This document shows, piece by piece, positions 12,468 to 22,727 of a stretch of DNA of 64,000 nucleotides; the stretch's first letter is position 1, and each line of letters opens with the position of its first letter. The notes under the pieces were generated by a model. That model worked only from the letters and a program-made list of their open reading frames with translations. It did no database searches and had not been told where the DNA came from. Source of the DNA: Pseudomonas sp. dw_358 (GTDB taxonomy: Bacteria; Pseudomonadota; Gammaproteobacteria; Pseudomonadales; Pseudomonadaceae); contig NZ_JAAVUX010000005.1 in NCBI RefSeq assembly GCF_018449655.1, positions 186,001 to 250,000 of the forward strand, read 5' to 3'. Position numbers and translations under genes: made by a program.

Positions 12468-12601
12468 AGGCCTGCCTTTTTATTCAGTTGGAGCGCGACG
12501 GCGAGGACGCCTCCCCAGGCCGGATCGCCGCGCAAAAAGATGGGCTAAGATAGCACCAGCGACCGTTAGGGAACAGCGGCGCCCACTCACATGGAGGTGC
12601 T

Positions 12602-13276
12602 ATGAGTATTCGAGACTGGCCTGTGGCCGAACGTCCCCGCGAGAGGCTTTTGCAGTTGGGCGCCGGGGCGCTTTCCGATGCCGAATTGCTGGCGATCTTT
12701 CTGCGAACCGGAGTCAGTGGCCACAGTGCGGTGGATCTGGCGCGCCAACTGCTGAGCAGTTTTGGCTCGTTACGCGGTTTGCTGGAGGCCGATATCAAGG
12801 CCTTTAGTCAGCAGCCCGGGCTCGGTCCGGCCAAATATGCACAACTTCAGGCGGTACTCGAAATGAGTCGCCGTCACCTTGCCGAAGGCATGCGCCGCGG
12901 CAGTGCGCTGGAAAGCCCCGGCCAGGTCCGCAGCTACCTCAAGTCGATGCTGCGGCACGAACCGCATGAGGTGTTTAGTTGCCTGTTCCTTGACAGCAAG
13001 CACCGGGTGTTGTGCTACGAGGCGTTGTTCAGCGGCTCCATCGACAGTGCCGTCGTGTACACGCGCCAGGTGGTCAAGCGTGCCCTGGCCAATAACGCGG
13101 CGGCGCTGATCCTGTGCCATAACCATCCTTCCGGCGTGGCCGAGCCCAGCCAGGCCGATCGGCAGCTGACACACAGGCTGACCGAGGCGCTGGCGGTGAT
13201 CGATGTGCGGGTGCTGGACCACATTATCGTGGGCGACGGGGAGCCGGTGTCGATGAAAGAGTATGGGTGGGTATGA
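12602..13276 (+). CDS. radC: RadC family JAB-domain protein
   Basis: This 224-residue protein has N-terminal helix-hairpin-helix elements (about 1-100, [25 protein letters not shown]) and a C-terminal JAB/MPN metalloprotease-like domain with the HNHPSG motif and downstream D. Despite the name, a DNA-repair role is not established for the family. It is divergent from coaBC, a widely conserved neighbour pair, and has a GGAGGTGCT ribosome-binding site before ATG 12602. Confidence 0.92.
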   Translation: MSIRDWPVAERPRERLLQLGAGALSDAELLAIFLRTGVSGHSAVDLARQLLSSFGSLRGLLEADIKAFSQQPGLGPAKYAQLQAVLEMSRRHLAEGMRRGSALESPGQVRSYLKSMLRHEPHEVFSCLFLDSKHRVLCYEALFSGSIDSAVVYTRQVVKRALANNAAALILCHNHPSGVAEPSQADRQLTHRLTEALAVIDVRVLDHIIVGDGEPVSMKEYGWV

Positions 13277-13285
13277 GGCTCTGCG

Positions 13286-14875
13286 TCACTTCCCGACGGT
13301 CACATGAGAAAAATCCTGCCGCCCGAACGGGCTGACCTCATACCCCTGCACATTCTTGCGCGCCAGCACCGCCGCCGTCGGATGCGCCAATGGCAGCCAC
13401 AAGGCCTGCTGCTCGATCAGCGTCTGGGCCTGGTGGTACAGCTTGCTGCGCGCAGCCTGGGTGGTGCCGGCCTTGCCATCGGTAATCAGCTTGTCCAGTG
13501 CCGGGTCGCAGTAGCGAGCGAAGTTGGTGCCGGACTTCACCGCCGCGCAGGAAAACTGCGGCGTGAGGAAGTTGTCGGGGTCGCCGTTGTCGCCGGCCCA
13601 GCCCATGAACAGCAGGTCATGCTCTCCCGCCTTGGCCCGGCGGATCAGCTCGCCCCACTCGATCACGCGAATCTCGGCCTTGATCCCCACCTTGGCCAGG
13701 TCGGCCTGGAGCATCTGTGCCCCCAGGCTCGGGTTGGGGTTAAGCAGGCTGCCCGAGGGGCGGGTCCAGATCGTGGTGCTGAAGCCGTCCTTCAGCCCGA
13801 CCTTGGCCAACAGCGCCCTGGCTTTATCCGGGTCGTAGGCGTACCCCGGCAGATCCTTGGCAAAACTCCAGGTATTCGGTGGATACACACCCTTGGCAGG
13901 CTCGGCGGTACCCTCGAAGACGGATTTGAGGTAACTGGCCTTGTCGAACGCCAGATTGATGGCCTGGCGTACTTCGGGTTTGTCCAGCGGCGGGTGTTGG
14001 GTGTTGATGGCCACGAACGCCGTCATGAACGCGGGCGTCTTGATCGCCTTGATGTTGGCGTCATCCGCTGCCGCGGCGATGTCCAGAGGCTTGGGTGACA
14101 AGGCGATCTGGCACTCGTTGGTGCGCAGTTTTTGCAGGCGCACCGTGGGGTCGGTGGTGATCGCAAAGAGCAGCGGGTCGACAGTGGGCTTGCCGGCGAA
14201 ATAATCCGGGTTGGCCTTGTAGCGCACCACGGCATCTTTCTGAAAGCGCACGAACACGAAGGGGCCGGTGCCGATGGGCTCGGCGTTCATTTTCTCGGGT
14301 GTGCCGGCCTTGAGCAGTTGGTCGGCGTATTCGGCCGAATAGATCGAGGCAAAGCCCATCGTCAGCGTGGCCAGGAATGTCGAGTCGGCATGGTCGAGGG
14401 TGAACCGCACCGTCAGCGGATCGGGGGTATCGATCTTCTTGATCAGGCTCGGCAGCCGCATGGACTGCGCATGGGGGAAGCCGCTCTGGGCGACCTTGTG
14501 CCATGGGTTGGTTGGGTCGAGCATGCGTTCGAAGGTGAACACTACGTCGCTGGCATCCAGAGTGCGGCTGGGGTGGAAATATTCGGTGGTGTGGAACTTG
14601 ACATCCGGGTGGAGCTTGAACTCGTAGGTCAGCCCGTCGGCCGAGACGGTCCACTTGTCGGCCAGGCTGGGGACGACTTTGCCCTGGGCCACATTGAATT
14701 CCACCAAACGATTCATCAGCACATCGGCCGACGCGTTGGTGGTGGTCAGGGAGTTGTACTGCACCACGTCGAAGCCTTCCGGGCTAGCCTCGGTGCAGAC
14801 CGTCAACGGCGCGGCGCTGGCCAGCGCACTGAGGAAAAGCGGGGCGAGCAAAAACGGCAAAGTAGCAAGACGCAT
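13286..14875 (-). CDS. Periplasmic peptide-binding protein of an ABC transporter (DppA-like)
   Basis: This 529-residue solute-binding protein of SBP family 5 has a signal peptide (MRLATLPFLLAPLFLSALASAA). The mature part begins LTVCTEASPEGFDVVQYNS. It has family elements such as VVFTFERMLDPTNPWH and the GWAGDNGDPDNFL segment typical of DppA. No permease or ATPase genes are nearby, so it must share a transporter coded elsewhere. In P. aeruginosa an orphan binding protein (DppA5) next to rpmB/rpmG feeds the DppBCDF system, and this is probably its orthologue. The start at 14875 is fixed by the signal peptide; the 53 residues before it are spurious. Confidence 0.9.
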   Translation of the reverse strand: MRLATLPFLLAPLFLSALASAAPLTVCTEASPEGFDVVQYNSLTTTNASADVLMNRLVEFNVAQGKVVPSLADKWTVSADGLTYEFKLHPDVKFHTTEYFHPSRTLDASDVVFTFERMLDPTNPWHKVAQSGFPHAQSMRLPSLIKKIDTPDPLTVRFTLDHADSTFLATLTMGFASIYSAEYADQLLKAGTPEKMNAEPIGTGPFVFVRFQKDAVVRYKANPDYFAGKPTVDPLLFAITTDPTVRLQKLRTNECQIALSPKPLDIAAAADDANIKAIKTPAFMTAFVAINTQHPPLDKPEVRQAINLAFDKASYLKSVFEGTAEPAKGVYPPNTWSFAKDLPGYAYDPDKARALLAKVGLKDGFSTTIWTRPSGSLLNPNPSLGAQMLQADLAKVGIKAEIRVIEWGELIRRAKAGEHDLLFMGWAGDNGDPDNFLTPQFSCAAVKSGTNFARYCDPALDKLITDGKAGTTQAARSKLYHQAQTLIEQQALWLPLAHPTAAVLARKNVQGYEVSPFGRQDFSHVTVGK

Positions 14876-15248
14876 AGGGAGGTTCCTTGGCTGTTCGAGG
14901 CCCATCTGCCGGCGCAGTCTGGTAACAATTCCTAACCCTAGAGCGCATTGAGGCAAATGACTATCCCCTTTTTCACAATTCGCACGACGAGTGGCGCAGC
15001 GGCCTGCTGCCCGGCCTGTCTGGGGCTGGTACACTGCTCGGCTAATCGCTGGGGGTTGAAAATACTCTGGCTGTTGTTGTGTGACGGTCTTTCTGGTATA
15101 AAGCAGCGCTCTTTTCTAGGGCCCGGTCTCTTCGCCTACGGGTGAAGCCGGTAAGACCCTGAAGAAACGCGGCGCCTTGCGCCAAATGACTGAGAGATAA
15201 GCGGCCAACCCATGCCGGGTTGGGCATGTGGTTTTAGAGGGCTGAGGC
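14876..15248. other. Non-coding gap between dppA-like gene and rpmB
   Basis: This 373-bp stretch holds the divergent promoters of the peptide-binding gene and of rpmB, and the roughly 140-nt leader of rpmB. I see no credible open reading frame or tRNA in it. Confidence 0.7.
15074..15102 (+). promoter_or_regulatory. Candidate sigma70 promoter of rpmB-rpmG
   Basis: TTGTTG (15074-15079) and TATAAA (15097-15102) are separated by exactly 17 bp. Transcription would start near 15109, giving a leader of about 140 nt. The leader can fold into several hairpins, including CCAACCC/GGGTTGG just before the gene. Confidence 0.65.
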
Positions 15249-15485
15249 ATGTCGAGAGTCTGTCAAGTTACCGGTAAGGGTCCGGTAACCGGGAATAACA
15301 TTTCCCACGCAAACAACAAAACCCGTCGTCGTTTCCTGCCGAACCTGCAGCATCACCGCTTCTGGGTCGAGTCCGAGAAGCGTTTCGTACGCCTGCGCGT
15401 TTCCGCCAAGGGCATGCGTATCATCGACAAGCGCGGCATTGATGTCGTGCTGGCCGAAATCCGTCGCGATGGCGGCAAGGTTTAA
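15249..15485 (+). CDS. rpmB: 50S ribosomal protein L28
   Basis: L28 (78 residues) is recognised by [21 protein letters not shown] and the [11 protein letters not shown] segment. A GAGGGCTGAGGC stretch precedes the ATG. rpmG follows after 11 bp in the usual rpmBG operon. Confidence 0.97.
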   Translation: MSRVCQVTGKGPVTGNNISHANNKTRRRFLPNLQHHRFWVESEKRFVRLRVSAKGMRIIDKRGIDVVLAEIRRDGGKV

Positions 15486-15496
15486 GGAGCTAAGTC

Positions 15497-15652
15497 ATGC
15501 GTGAATTGATTCGTTTGATCTCGAGCGCCGGTACTGGTCACTTCTACACTACCGACAAGAACAAGCGTACTACCCCGGACAAAATCGAGATCAAGAAATA
15601 TGATCCGGTTGTTCGCAAGCACGTGATCTACAAGGAAGGCAAAATCAAGTAA
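15497..15652 (+). CDS. rpmG: 50S ribosomal protein L33
   Basis: This 51-residue protein begins [19 protein letters not shown] and ends KEGKIK, the proteobacterial L33 form. It has no CxxC zinc motif, so it is the zinc-independent type. AAGGAG lies 9 bp before the ATG. A strong terminator follows. Confidence 0.96.
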   Translation: MRELIRLISSAGTGHFYTTDKNKRTTPDKIEIKKYDPVVRKHVIYKEGKIK

Positions 15653-15670
15653 TTGATTTTGTTGGCCGAA

Positions 15671-15704
15671 AAAAACCCGTCTCTTTCGAGACGGGTTTTT
15701 TTTT
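15671..15704 (+). terminator. Intrinsic terminator after rpmG
   Basis: A 13-bp perfect stem (AAAAACCCGTCTC with its complement, loop TTTC) is followed by a run of T. The A-rich opposite arm could also stop transcripts of the convergent I78-like gene. Confidence 0.93.
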
Positions 15705-15713
15705 GCGGTTTTT

Positions 15714-15917
15714 TTAACCCATTTTGAAGCCGTTGACCCTGTCGTTCTCATTGGTTTCAACGGTGATCCGTTCGGGATCATAATCTTTCGTCTTTGGCTC
15801 CCCTGGTCCGACTACAACCTTGGCACCGGTCCTCTCGCGGATGTAAGCCGCCAGGCTTTTGGCGTAGATGACTCCGTACAACGGTGCCAATTTTTCGTTG
15901 ATTTCCTGGGTATTCAT
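15714..15917 (-). CDS. Small I78-type peptidase inhibitor-like protein
   Basis: This 67-residue protein has an N-terminal helix followed by GAKVVVGPGEP, DYDPERITVETNENDRV and NGFKMG. That pattern (D-Y-x-P-x-R-I/L followed by a V-x-x D/N turn) resembles the I78/potato-inhibitor family. No signal peptide is visible, so it would be cytoplasmic unless the start is wrong. GGAGAG lies a few bases before the ATG. It is convergent with rpmG. The target protease is unknown and the family call is tentative. Confidence 0.65.
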   Translation of the reverse strand: MNTQEINEKLAPLYGVIYAKSLAAYIRERTGAKVVVGPGEPKTKDYDPERITVETNENDRVNGFKMG

Positions 15918-15999
15918 AGCGGGCTCTCCTTGAGCGTCATATGTCCGTAATGGACCCTGCCATCATTGGGCTCGTCCGCTCGCATCGGGGCGTAAATAG

Positions 16000-16362
16000 T
16001 TATGATTTCTGCTCGAACGTCACGTAAATCTTGCGGGTTGGCTCCAGCACCTCCCAAGTGCCGCGAAAGCCTGCCGGAATGACGAAACGGTCGCCCGCAC
16101 GCAAGGTCTTGGCGCCCCCGTCCTCATCGCGCAGCACTGACACGCCCTGGACGATTTCGCAGTATTCATGCTCGGTGAAGGTGACGGTCCATTGCCCGAT
16201 CTCGGCCTCCCAGACCCCGGCATTCATTTGTCCGCACGGGCTCTCGTAATGGTTGTAGGCCGTCTGGTCAGGCGAACCCTTGATAATTTTCTCCGGTGCG
16301 GGGCTATAGCGCTGGGCATCGACCTGGTTCAGGGCGAAATCCACAATCTGTTCGATACTCAT
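16000..16362 (-). CDS. Cupin domain protein (DUF861/Cupin_3)
   Basis: This 120-residue single-domain cupin shows VTFTEHEYCEIVQGVSVL and AGDRFVIPAGFRGTWEV, the two beta-barrel motifs of the (S)-ureidoglycine aminohydrolase-like Cupin_3 group. The substrate is unknown. It starts at 16362 and is divergent from kauB, which suggests a link to amine catabolism. A much longer frame reaching 16956 is only the shadow of kauB and was cut back. Confidence 0.8.
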   Translation of the reverse strand: MSIEQIVDFALNQVDAQRYSPAPEKIIKGSPDQTAYNHYESPCGQMNAGVWEAEIGQWTVTFTEHEYCEIVQGVSVLRDEDGGAKTLRAGDRFVIPAGFRGTWEVLEPTRKIYVTFEQKS

Positions 16363-16546
16363 ACTCCAGACTCCCATTGGCTGTTTAATAAAACATACAG
16401 ATAACGGCTTTATGCCAATTTCTGTCAAATATATTGATAATCGACACGCGGCTGGTTTAGGGTAATCGGCCTGTATTGGCTTCACGCTTCGCGCCGCGCT
16501 GCCCCTCAGGCAGCGCCCAACCAAATGAACGAACGGAGGATTCGCG

Positions 16547-18040
<1,494 letters not shown>

Positions 18041-18060
18041 TAGTCGTCACACTTCCTGCG

Positions 18061-18092
18061 CAGCCGGGCTTTCTTGCCAGAGAGCCCGGCTG
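18061..18092 (+). terminator. Hairpin after kauB
   Basis: A perfect 10-bp stem (CAGCCGGGCT and its complement) has a 12-nt loop. It is followed by TGTTGTTT rather than a clean T run, so it is a plausible but weaker terminator. Confidence 0.6.
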
Positions 18093-18139
18093 TGTTGTTT
18101 CAGCGCGGTCGGATGGTGAATGCGCAAGGAGCGTAGTCA

Positions 18140-19285
18140 ATGCGTTGGGGGACTTATTTCGCTGTGCTGAGCGCCGTGTTGAGCGTCGGCCTGGCGCTGG
18201 GCGTGAGCATGCCGCTGGTGTCGCTGCGGCTTGAGGGCTGGGGCTACGGCGCCTTTGCAATCGGGGTCATGGCCGCTATGCCAGCCATTGGCGTGCTGTT
18301 CGGTGCCGGGCTGTCCAGCCGTCTCGCGGCGTGGCGAGGTACTGCGGCGTTGATGCGCCTGTGTCTATGGGCAGGGGCATTGTCGGTGGGGTTGCTGGCC
18401 TTGTTGCCCAGCTACCCGGTGTGGCTGGTGCTGCGCCTGCTGATTGGCAGCGTGCTGACCATCGTCTTCATCCTCGGCGAAAGCTGGATCAATCAGCTGG
18501 TGGTGGAGCGTTGGCGCGGACGTCTGGTGGCGTTGTACGGCAGCAGCTACGCCCTGAGCCAGTTGGCCGGACCCTTGCTGCTGGGGGCTCTGGGCACCGC
18601 CAACGATTACGGCTTCTGGACTGGTGCGGGGCTGCTGTTGCTGTCGCCCTTGCTGATGCTGGGCCGCCAGGGCGCACCCCGGACCCAGGCCGCTCATGTG
18701 TCCCTGGCCGACCTGGCCGGGTTCTGCCGTGGACTGCCGGTGATCGCCTGGGCCATTGCGCTGTTCGCCGCCTTCGAGGCGCTGATCCTCACCCTGTTGC
18801 CAGTGTATTGCGTGAGCCAGGGCTACAGCACGTCGGTGGCCTTGTACATGGTCAGCGTCGTGGTGGTGGGCGACGCGGTGTTGCAGCTGCCCATTGGTGC
18901 GCTGGCCGATCGCATGTCGCGGCGCACGCTGTTCGGCGCCTGTGCGGGGATGTTGCTGATCTCCAGCCTGGGGGTACCGCTGCTGATTTCGACGCCGCTG
19001 ATCTGGCCACTGTGGGTGTTGTTCGGCGCCAGTGCCGGGGGGCTGTTTACCCTGTCATTGGTGATGATCGGCGAACGCTACCGCGATGATGCGCTGGTGC
19101 GGGCCAACGCCCATGTGGCGCAACTGTGGGGCGTGGGCTGCCTGATCGGGCCGTTGGCGGCCGGGGCGGGCAGCCAGTGGGTCAGCGGGCATGCGCTGCC
19201 GCTGTTCATGGCGGCGGGGGCGCTGGGGCTGGTGGTGCTGGCACGGCGGCGTGATCCGTTGGAGGTCCAGCACAGTCCTCTCTGA
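18140..19285 (+). CDS. MFS transporter (YcaD-like)
   Basis: This 381-residue, 12-helix major facilitator protein has the LSVGLALGVSMPLVSLRLE opening helix, the FGAGLSSRLAAWRG loop after helix 2 and a second RMSRR loop. It resembles the small YcaD/UMF-type transporters; the substrate is unknown. GGAG lies 8 bp before ATG 18140. It follows kauB after 99 bp, beyond a hairpin, as in P. aeruginosa. Confidence 0.85.
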   Translation: MRWGTYFAVLSAVLSVGLALGVSMPLVSLRLEGWGYGAFAIGVMAAMPAIGVLFGAGLSSRLAAWRGTAALMRLCLWAGALSVGLLALLPSYPVWLVLRLLIGSVLTIVFILGESWINQLVVERWRGRLVALYGSSYALSQLAGPLLLGALGTANDYGFWTGAGLLLLSPLLMLGRQGAPRTQAAHVSLADLAGFCRGLPVIAWAIALFAAFEALILTLLPVYCVSQGYSTSVALYMVSVVVVGDAVLQLPIGALADRMSRRTLFGACAGMLLISSLGVPLLISTPLIWPLWVLFGASAGGLFTLSLVMIGERYRDDALVRANAHVAQLWGVGCLIGPLAAGAGSQWVSGHALPLFMAAGALGLVVLARRRDPLEVQHSPL

Positions 19286-19308
19286 GCCGGGTTGTCAAAG
19301 CCACGAAG

Positions 19309-20871
19309 CTACAACATCTTTTCCAGCCCGATGGTCTTGCTCAACCAGGCATTCAATCGGCGCCACCAATCCCCCGGTTCACGGGTCAAGGTGTGCAACT
19401 GGCCGTTGTCCTCGGTTACCCAAACCAACTGGCCATGCTTGAGTTCGGCCTGGTAACTCAGTGTCGGCGACATCCCTTGCCGCGCGAGCTCGCGCAAGTG
19501 TCCGGCCAGCTCCGGGCTGTCCACGAGCACGCCGACTTCGGTGTTCCACAACACCGAGCGCGGGTCGAAGTTGAACGAGCCGATGAAGCTGCGTTGTCGG
19601 TCGAAAATCATCGCCTTGCTGTGCAGGCTGGATTCCGAGCCGCCGCGAAAATGATGGGCTGCGTGGGGGTCGTCACCCGGCTGGCTGCGCAATTCATAAA
19701 GTTTTACGCCATGCTCCAGCAAGGCCCGACGATAGGGCGCATAACCCCCATGCACCACAGGCACATCGGTGGCTTCCAGCGAGTTGGTCAGCAGGCTTAC
19801 CGAGACGCCTTCATCGGCCAGCCCGGTCAGGTACAGCAAGCCCTCGTTGCGCGGCACGAAGTAGGCCGAAATCAGCATCAACTCCTGATGCACATTGAGC
19901 AATTGCGGCGCCAGCTGGGTGGTCAGCAACAAGTGCGGGTCTGGTTCGCCATTGGACAGGATCTTGCTCGGTGCATCCCACAGTGCCTGCCCCCAGGCCC
20001 AGATCAGCTCGTTGCGCCACTGGTTCATGTGCGGCTCGGTCTGGTAGCTCATCAAGCGGTCGTACAGTTCCGGGTGTTCTGTGCGCGATTGTGCCAATGA
20101 ACGCTCCAGCTTGCGTCGGGTCCTGGCCAGGTCCCTGGCGGTACGCTGCAGGATCAGAAACTCGCTGATCGGCCGGCTCACGGGGCTGTTCCAGTATTGG
20201 TCGAAGCTGTACCCCAGCTGCGTGGCCACAGGGCCGAAACTCATCAGATCGATATCGGTAAAGTTCAGGTTGGGCTCGGCGTTGAAGTATTCATCGCCCA
20301 GGTTGCGCCCGCCGACAATAGCCACGCTGTCGTCCGCCACCCACAGCTTGTTGTGCATGCGCCGGTGCTGCTGCGCCAGGTTGAACAGCCGACCGAGGTC
20401 GCGGGTCACGCCGGTGCTGCGACCCAGGTGCAAGGGGTTGAACAGGCGGATCTGGATATTGGGGTGGGCGCCCAGGGTCTTGATGATGTTTTCCAGGCCA
20501 TCACTGGTGAGGTCGTCCAGCAACAGGCGCACCCGTACGCCACGATCAGCGGCCTTGAGCAGTTCATCGACCAGGGCCCGCGTGCTGAAACCGTCATGGA
20601 CAATGTAGTACTGCAGGTCGAGGCTCTTCTGCGCGTTGCGGATCAGCTCGGCGCGGGCTCGGAAGGCTTCGGGACTGTTGGGCAGCAAGCGAAAGCCTGA
20701 CTGGCCGGGATGGGCTGCGGCCTGCGCCATGATCGAACGGCCGAAGCTGGAGTTGTCCGGCGCCGTGGCAACACTGCCCTGGCGGGGGCCATTGACGCTG
20801 GCACAGCCGGCCAGCGCGGCAAACAGATACAACAGCAGTGGCCGCAGCCAAGGGGTAACCAAGAACCTCAT
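19309..20871 (-). CDS. Phospholipase D family lipoprotein (cardiolipin synthase C-like)
   Basis: This 520-residue protein carries two HxKxxxxD motifs: HNKLWVADD with VGGRN, and HSKAMIFD with GSFN, the mark of phosphatidyltransferases such as ClsC or PLD-like proteins. The N-terminus is a lipoprotein signal with lipobox LAGC (LLLYLFAALAGCAS), so it is predicted to be membrane-anchored in the periplasm. The start codon overlaps the stop of the MocR gene (ATGA), implying translational coupling. A ClsC role is inferred; ClsC partners such as YmdB are absent here. Confidence 0.85.
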   Translation of the reverse strand: MRFLVTPWLRPLLLYLFAALAGCASVNGPRQGSVATAPDNSSFGRSIMAQAAAHPGQSGFRLLPNSPEAFRARAELIRNAQKSLDLQYYIVHDGFSTRALVDELLKAADRGVRVRLLLDDLTSDGLENIIKTLGAHPNIQIRLFNPLHLGRSTGVTRDLGRLFNLAQQHRRMHNKLWVADDSVAIVGGRNLGDEYFNAEPNLNFTDIDLMSFGPVATQLGYSFDQYWNSPVSRPISEFLILQRTARDLARTRRKLERSLAQSRTEHPELYDRLMSYQTEPHMNQWRNELIWAWGQALWDAPSKILSNGEPDPHLLLTTQLAPQLLNVHQELMLISAYFVPRNEGLLYLTGLADEGVSVSLLTNSLEATDVPVVHGGYAPYRRALLEHGVKLYELRSQPGDDPHAAHHFRGGSESSLHSKAMIFDRQRSFIGSFNFDPRSVLWNTEVGVLVDSPELAGHLRELARQGMSPTLSYQAELKHGQLVWVTEDNGQLHTLTREPGDWWRRLNAWLSKTIGLEKML

Positions 20872-22310
20872 CCTTCTTCTTCAGTGCTCATTTGCATGTC
20901 GGCGAGCTGGCTCCGGGCCGCCGCGCCCACACGTTGTACCGCCTGTTCGATGACGGCGTCAGGTTTGCTGGCGAAATTCATCCGCAGGCAATTGCGGTAC
21001 TTGCCCGACGCCGAGAAGATGCTGCCCACCGCCACCTGTACCTGCTGATCCAGCAAGGCGCGATTGAGGCGCAGGGTATCAAAGCCTGCCGGCAGCTCGA
21101 TCCACAGCATGAAACCGCCCTGGGGCCGACTGGCGCGGGTGCCGGGAGGGAAGTAGCGCATGACCCAGTCGGTCATCTGATCGCGGCTGCGCTGGTACTG
21201 CGCGCGCATGCGTCGCACGTGAGGCTCGTAATGTCCGTCGCGGATGAAGTCGGCGATGCCCAGCTGCGGCTGGGTCGCCGTACAGCCAGTGCTGATGTAT
21301 TTCATGTGCAGCACTCGGTCCAGATAGCGCCCCGGCGCCACCCAGCCGATGCGCAGGCCGGGCGCCAGGGTCTTGGAGAACGAGCTGCACAAGAGCACGC
21401 GGCCGTCCTCATCGAAGGATTTCAGGGTGCGCGGGCGCGGGTAGCTGAAGGCCAGGTCGCCGTAGACATCGTCCTCGATAATGGCCACATCGAAACGTTG
21501 GGCCAGGGTCAGCAGGTCACGCTTGCGTGACTCGGGCATCACATAGCCCAGCGGGTTGTTGCAGCTGGGCGTCAGCTGAATCGCTTTGATCGGCCACTGC
21601 TCCAGGGCCAGTTCCAGCGCTTCCAGGCTGATACCGGTGATCGGGTCGGTCGGGATCTCCAGCGCCTTCATGCCCAGGCCCTTGAGGGTCTGCATGGCGC
21701 CGAAGAAACTGGGCGAGTCCACGGCAACGATATCGCCCGGCTCGCACACCGCACGGATGCTGCTGGACAAGGCTTCGTGGCAGCCGGTGGTCACCACCAG
21801 ATCGCTGGGTGCCAAATGGCAGCCGGAGTCCAACAGCAGCCGCGCGATCTGCTCGCGCAGGGCCAGGGTGCCCTGCACCGTGTCGTAATACAGGCCGGGC
21901 ATGTCTTCATGCCGGCTCAAGCGCGCCATGCTGCGCAGCAGCGGTTTCAAGGTTGGGGCTTGGATGTCCGGCATGCCGCGTCCCAGCTGTACCACGTCCT
22001 TGCGCGGCACACTGCGGATCAGCTCGACCACCAGGTCCCACTGAGAAATCTCCACCGGCCGCTGGGCGGCGCGGCTGATGGCAGGTAGCGCCGGCAGTTG
22101 CCGCGCTTCGGACACGTAGTAGCCGGATTTGGGCCGAGGCGCTGCCAGGCCGTTGTCTTCCAGCACGCGATACGCCTGCTGCACGGTGCTCAGGCTGACG
22201 CCGTGCTCCACACTCAGTGCGCGCACCGACGGCAGGCGATCGCCGGGGCGGTACAGCCCCTGCTCGATGCGCGAGCCGAGCAATTCAGCGAGATTGACAT
22301 ACAGGGTCAT
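20868..22310 (-). CDS. MocR/GntR-family transcriptional regulator with aminotransferase domain
   Basis: This 480-residue fusion has an N-terminal GntR winged helix (about 1-75: YRPGDRLPSVRALSVEHGVSL) and a class I aminotransferase-like domain. The PLP lysine is in SSFSKTLAPGLRIGW, with NNPLGYVM and DDVYGDL nearby. MocR proteins bind PLP and sense amines or vitamin B6. GGGAG precedes ATG 22310. It is divergent from a DUF1127 gene, a pairing also seen as yjiR-yjiS in E. coli, and is coupled to the PLD lipoprotein. The ligand is unknown. Confidence 0.9.
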   Translation of the reverse strand: MTLYVNLAELLGSRIEQGLYRPGDRLPSVRALSVEHGVSLSTVQQAYRVLEDNGLAAPRPKSGYYVSEARQLPALPAISRAAQRPVEISQWDLVVELIRSVPRKDVVQLGRGMPDIQAPTLKPLLRSMARLSRHEDMPGLYYDTVQGTLALREQIARLLLDSGCHLAPSDLVVTTGCHEALSSSIRAVCEPGDIVAVDSPSFFGAMQTLKGLGMKALEIPTDPITGISLEALELALEQWPIKAIQLTPSCNNPLGYVMPESRKRDLLTLAQRFDVAIIEDDVYGDLAFSYPRPRTLKSFDEDGRVLLCSSFSKTLAPGLRIGWVAPGRYLDRVLHMKYISTGCTATQPQLGIADFIRDGHYEPHVRRMRAQYQRSRDQMTDWVMRYFPPGTRASRPQGGFMLWIELPAGFDTLRLNRALLDQQVQVAVGSIFSASGKYRNCLRMNFASKPDAVIEQAVQRVGAAARSQLADMQMSTEEEG

Positions 22311-22340
22311 GGCGTACGCTCCCGCGCTGGACTGAAAGCA

Positions 22341-22423
22341 ATACAGATACGGTCAAAAATCGCCATTCAGGCCATTGAGGACAGACTCTGTATGGAATAA
22401 ATATCGGAGGTGTGAATCTGTAT
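22341..22423. promoter_or_regulatory. Repeated CTGTAT boxes in the MocR/DUF1127 gap
   Basis: ATACAGAT (22341-22348) is the inverse of ATCTGTAT (22416-22423), and a third CTGTAT lies at 22388-22393, 30 bp from the last one. The set sits exactly between the divergent mocR-like and DUF1127 genes and is a likely operator for the regulator. Confidence 0.45.
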
Positions 22424-22479
22424 CGGGATGTGACTAAAGCACATCATTTCCTCAGGCACAATCCAGTGAGGAAATGAAA

Positions 22480-22716
22480 ATGAACGGCTTGAGTGATGTA
22501 CGTGTGGCGCTGCGCAGTTCCGAACTCGACGCAGCCGCCATCGCGCCGGTGGTGAGCAAGGTCCGCTCGGCGTCTGGCTTGAGTCGTTGGCAGTTGCTGT
22601 GGATGCGCTATACCACCCGGCGTCAGCTGCTGACGCTGGACGCCGATCAGTTGAAGGACATCGGGATCACACGGGTGGATGCGCGGGCGGAGGGGATGAA
22701 GCCCTTCTGGCGGTGA
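22480..22716 (+). CDS. DUF1127 (YjiS-like) small protein
   Basis: This 78-residue protein has the DUF1127 C-terminal pattern: WxLLWMRYTTRRQLLTLDADQLKDIGI followed by a basic/aromatic end (FWR). Members are small, abundant and linked to stress, phosphate or RNA binding in other bacteria; the role here is unknown. The second ATG (MNGLSD) is preferred because GAGG is 9 bp upstream; the ATG six bases earlier is too close to it. Divergent from the MocR regulator. Confidence 0.8.
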   Translation: MNGLSDVRVALRSSELDAAAIAPVVSKVRSASGLSRWQLLWMRYTTRRQLLTLDADQLKDIGITRVDARAEGMKPFWR

Positions 22717-22727
22717 TGATTCGAGAC

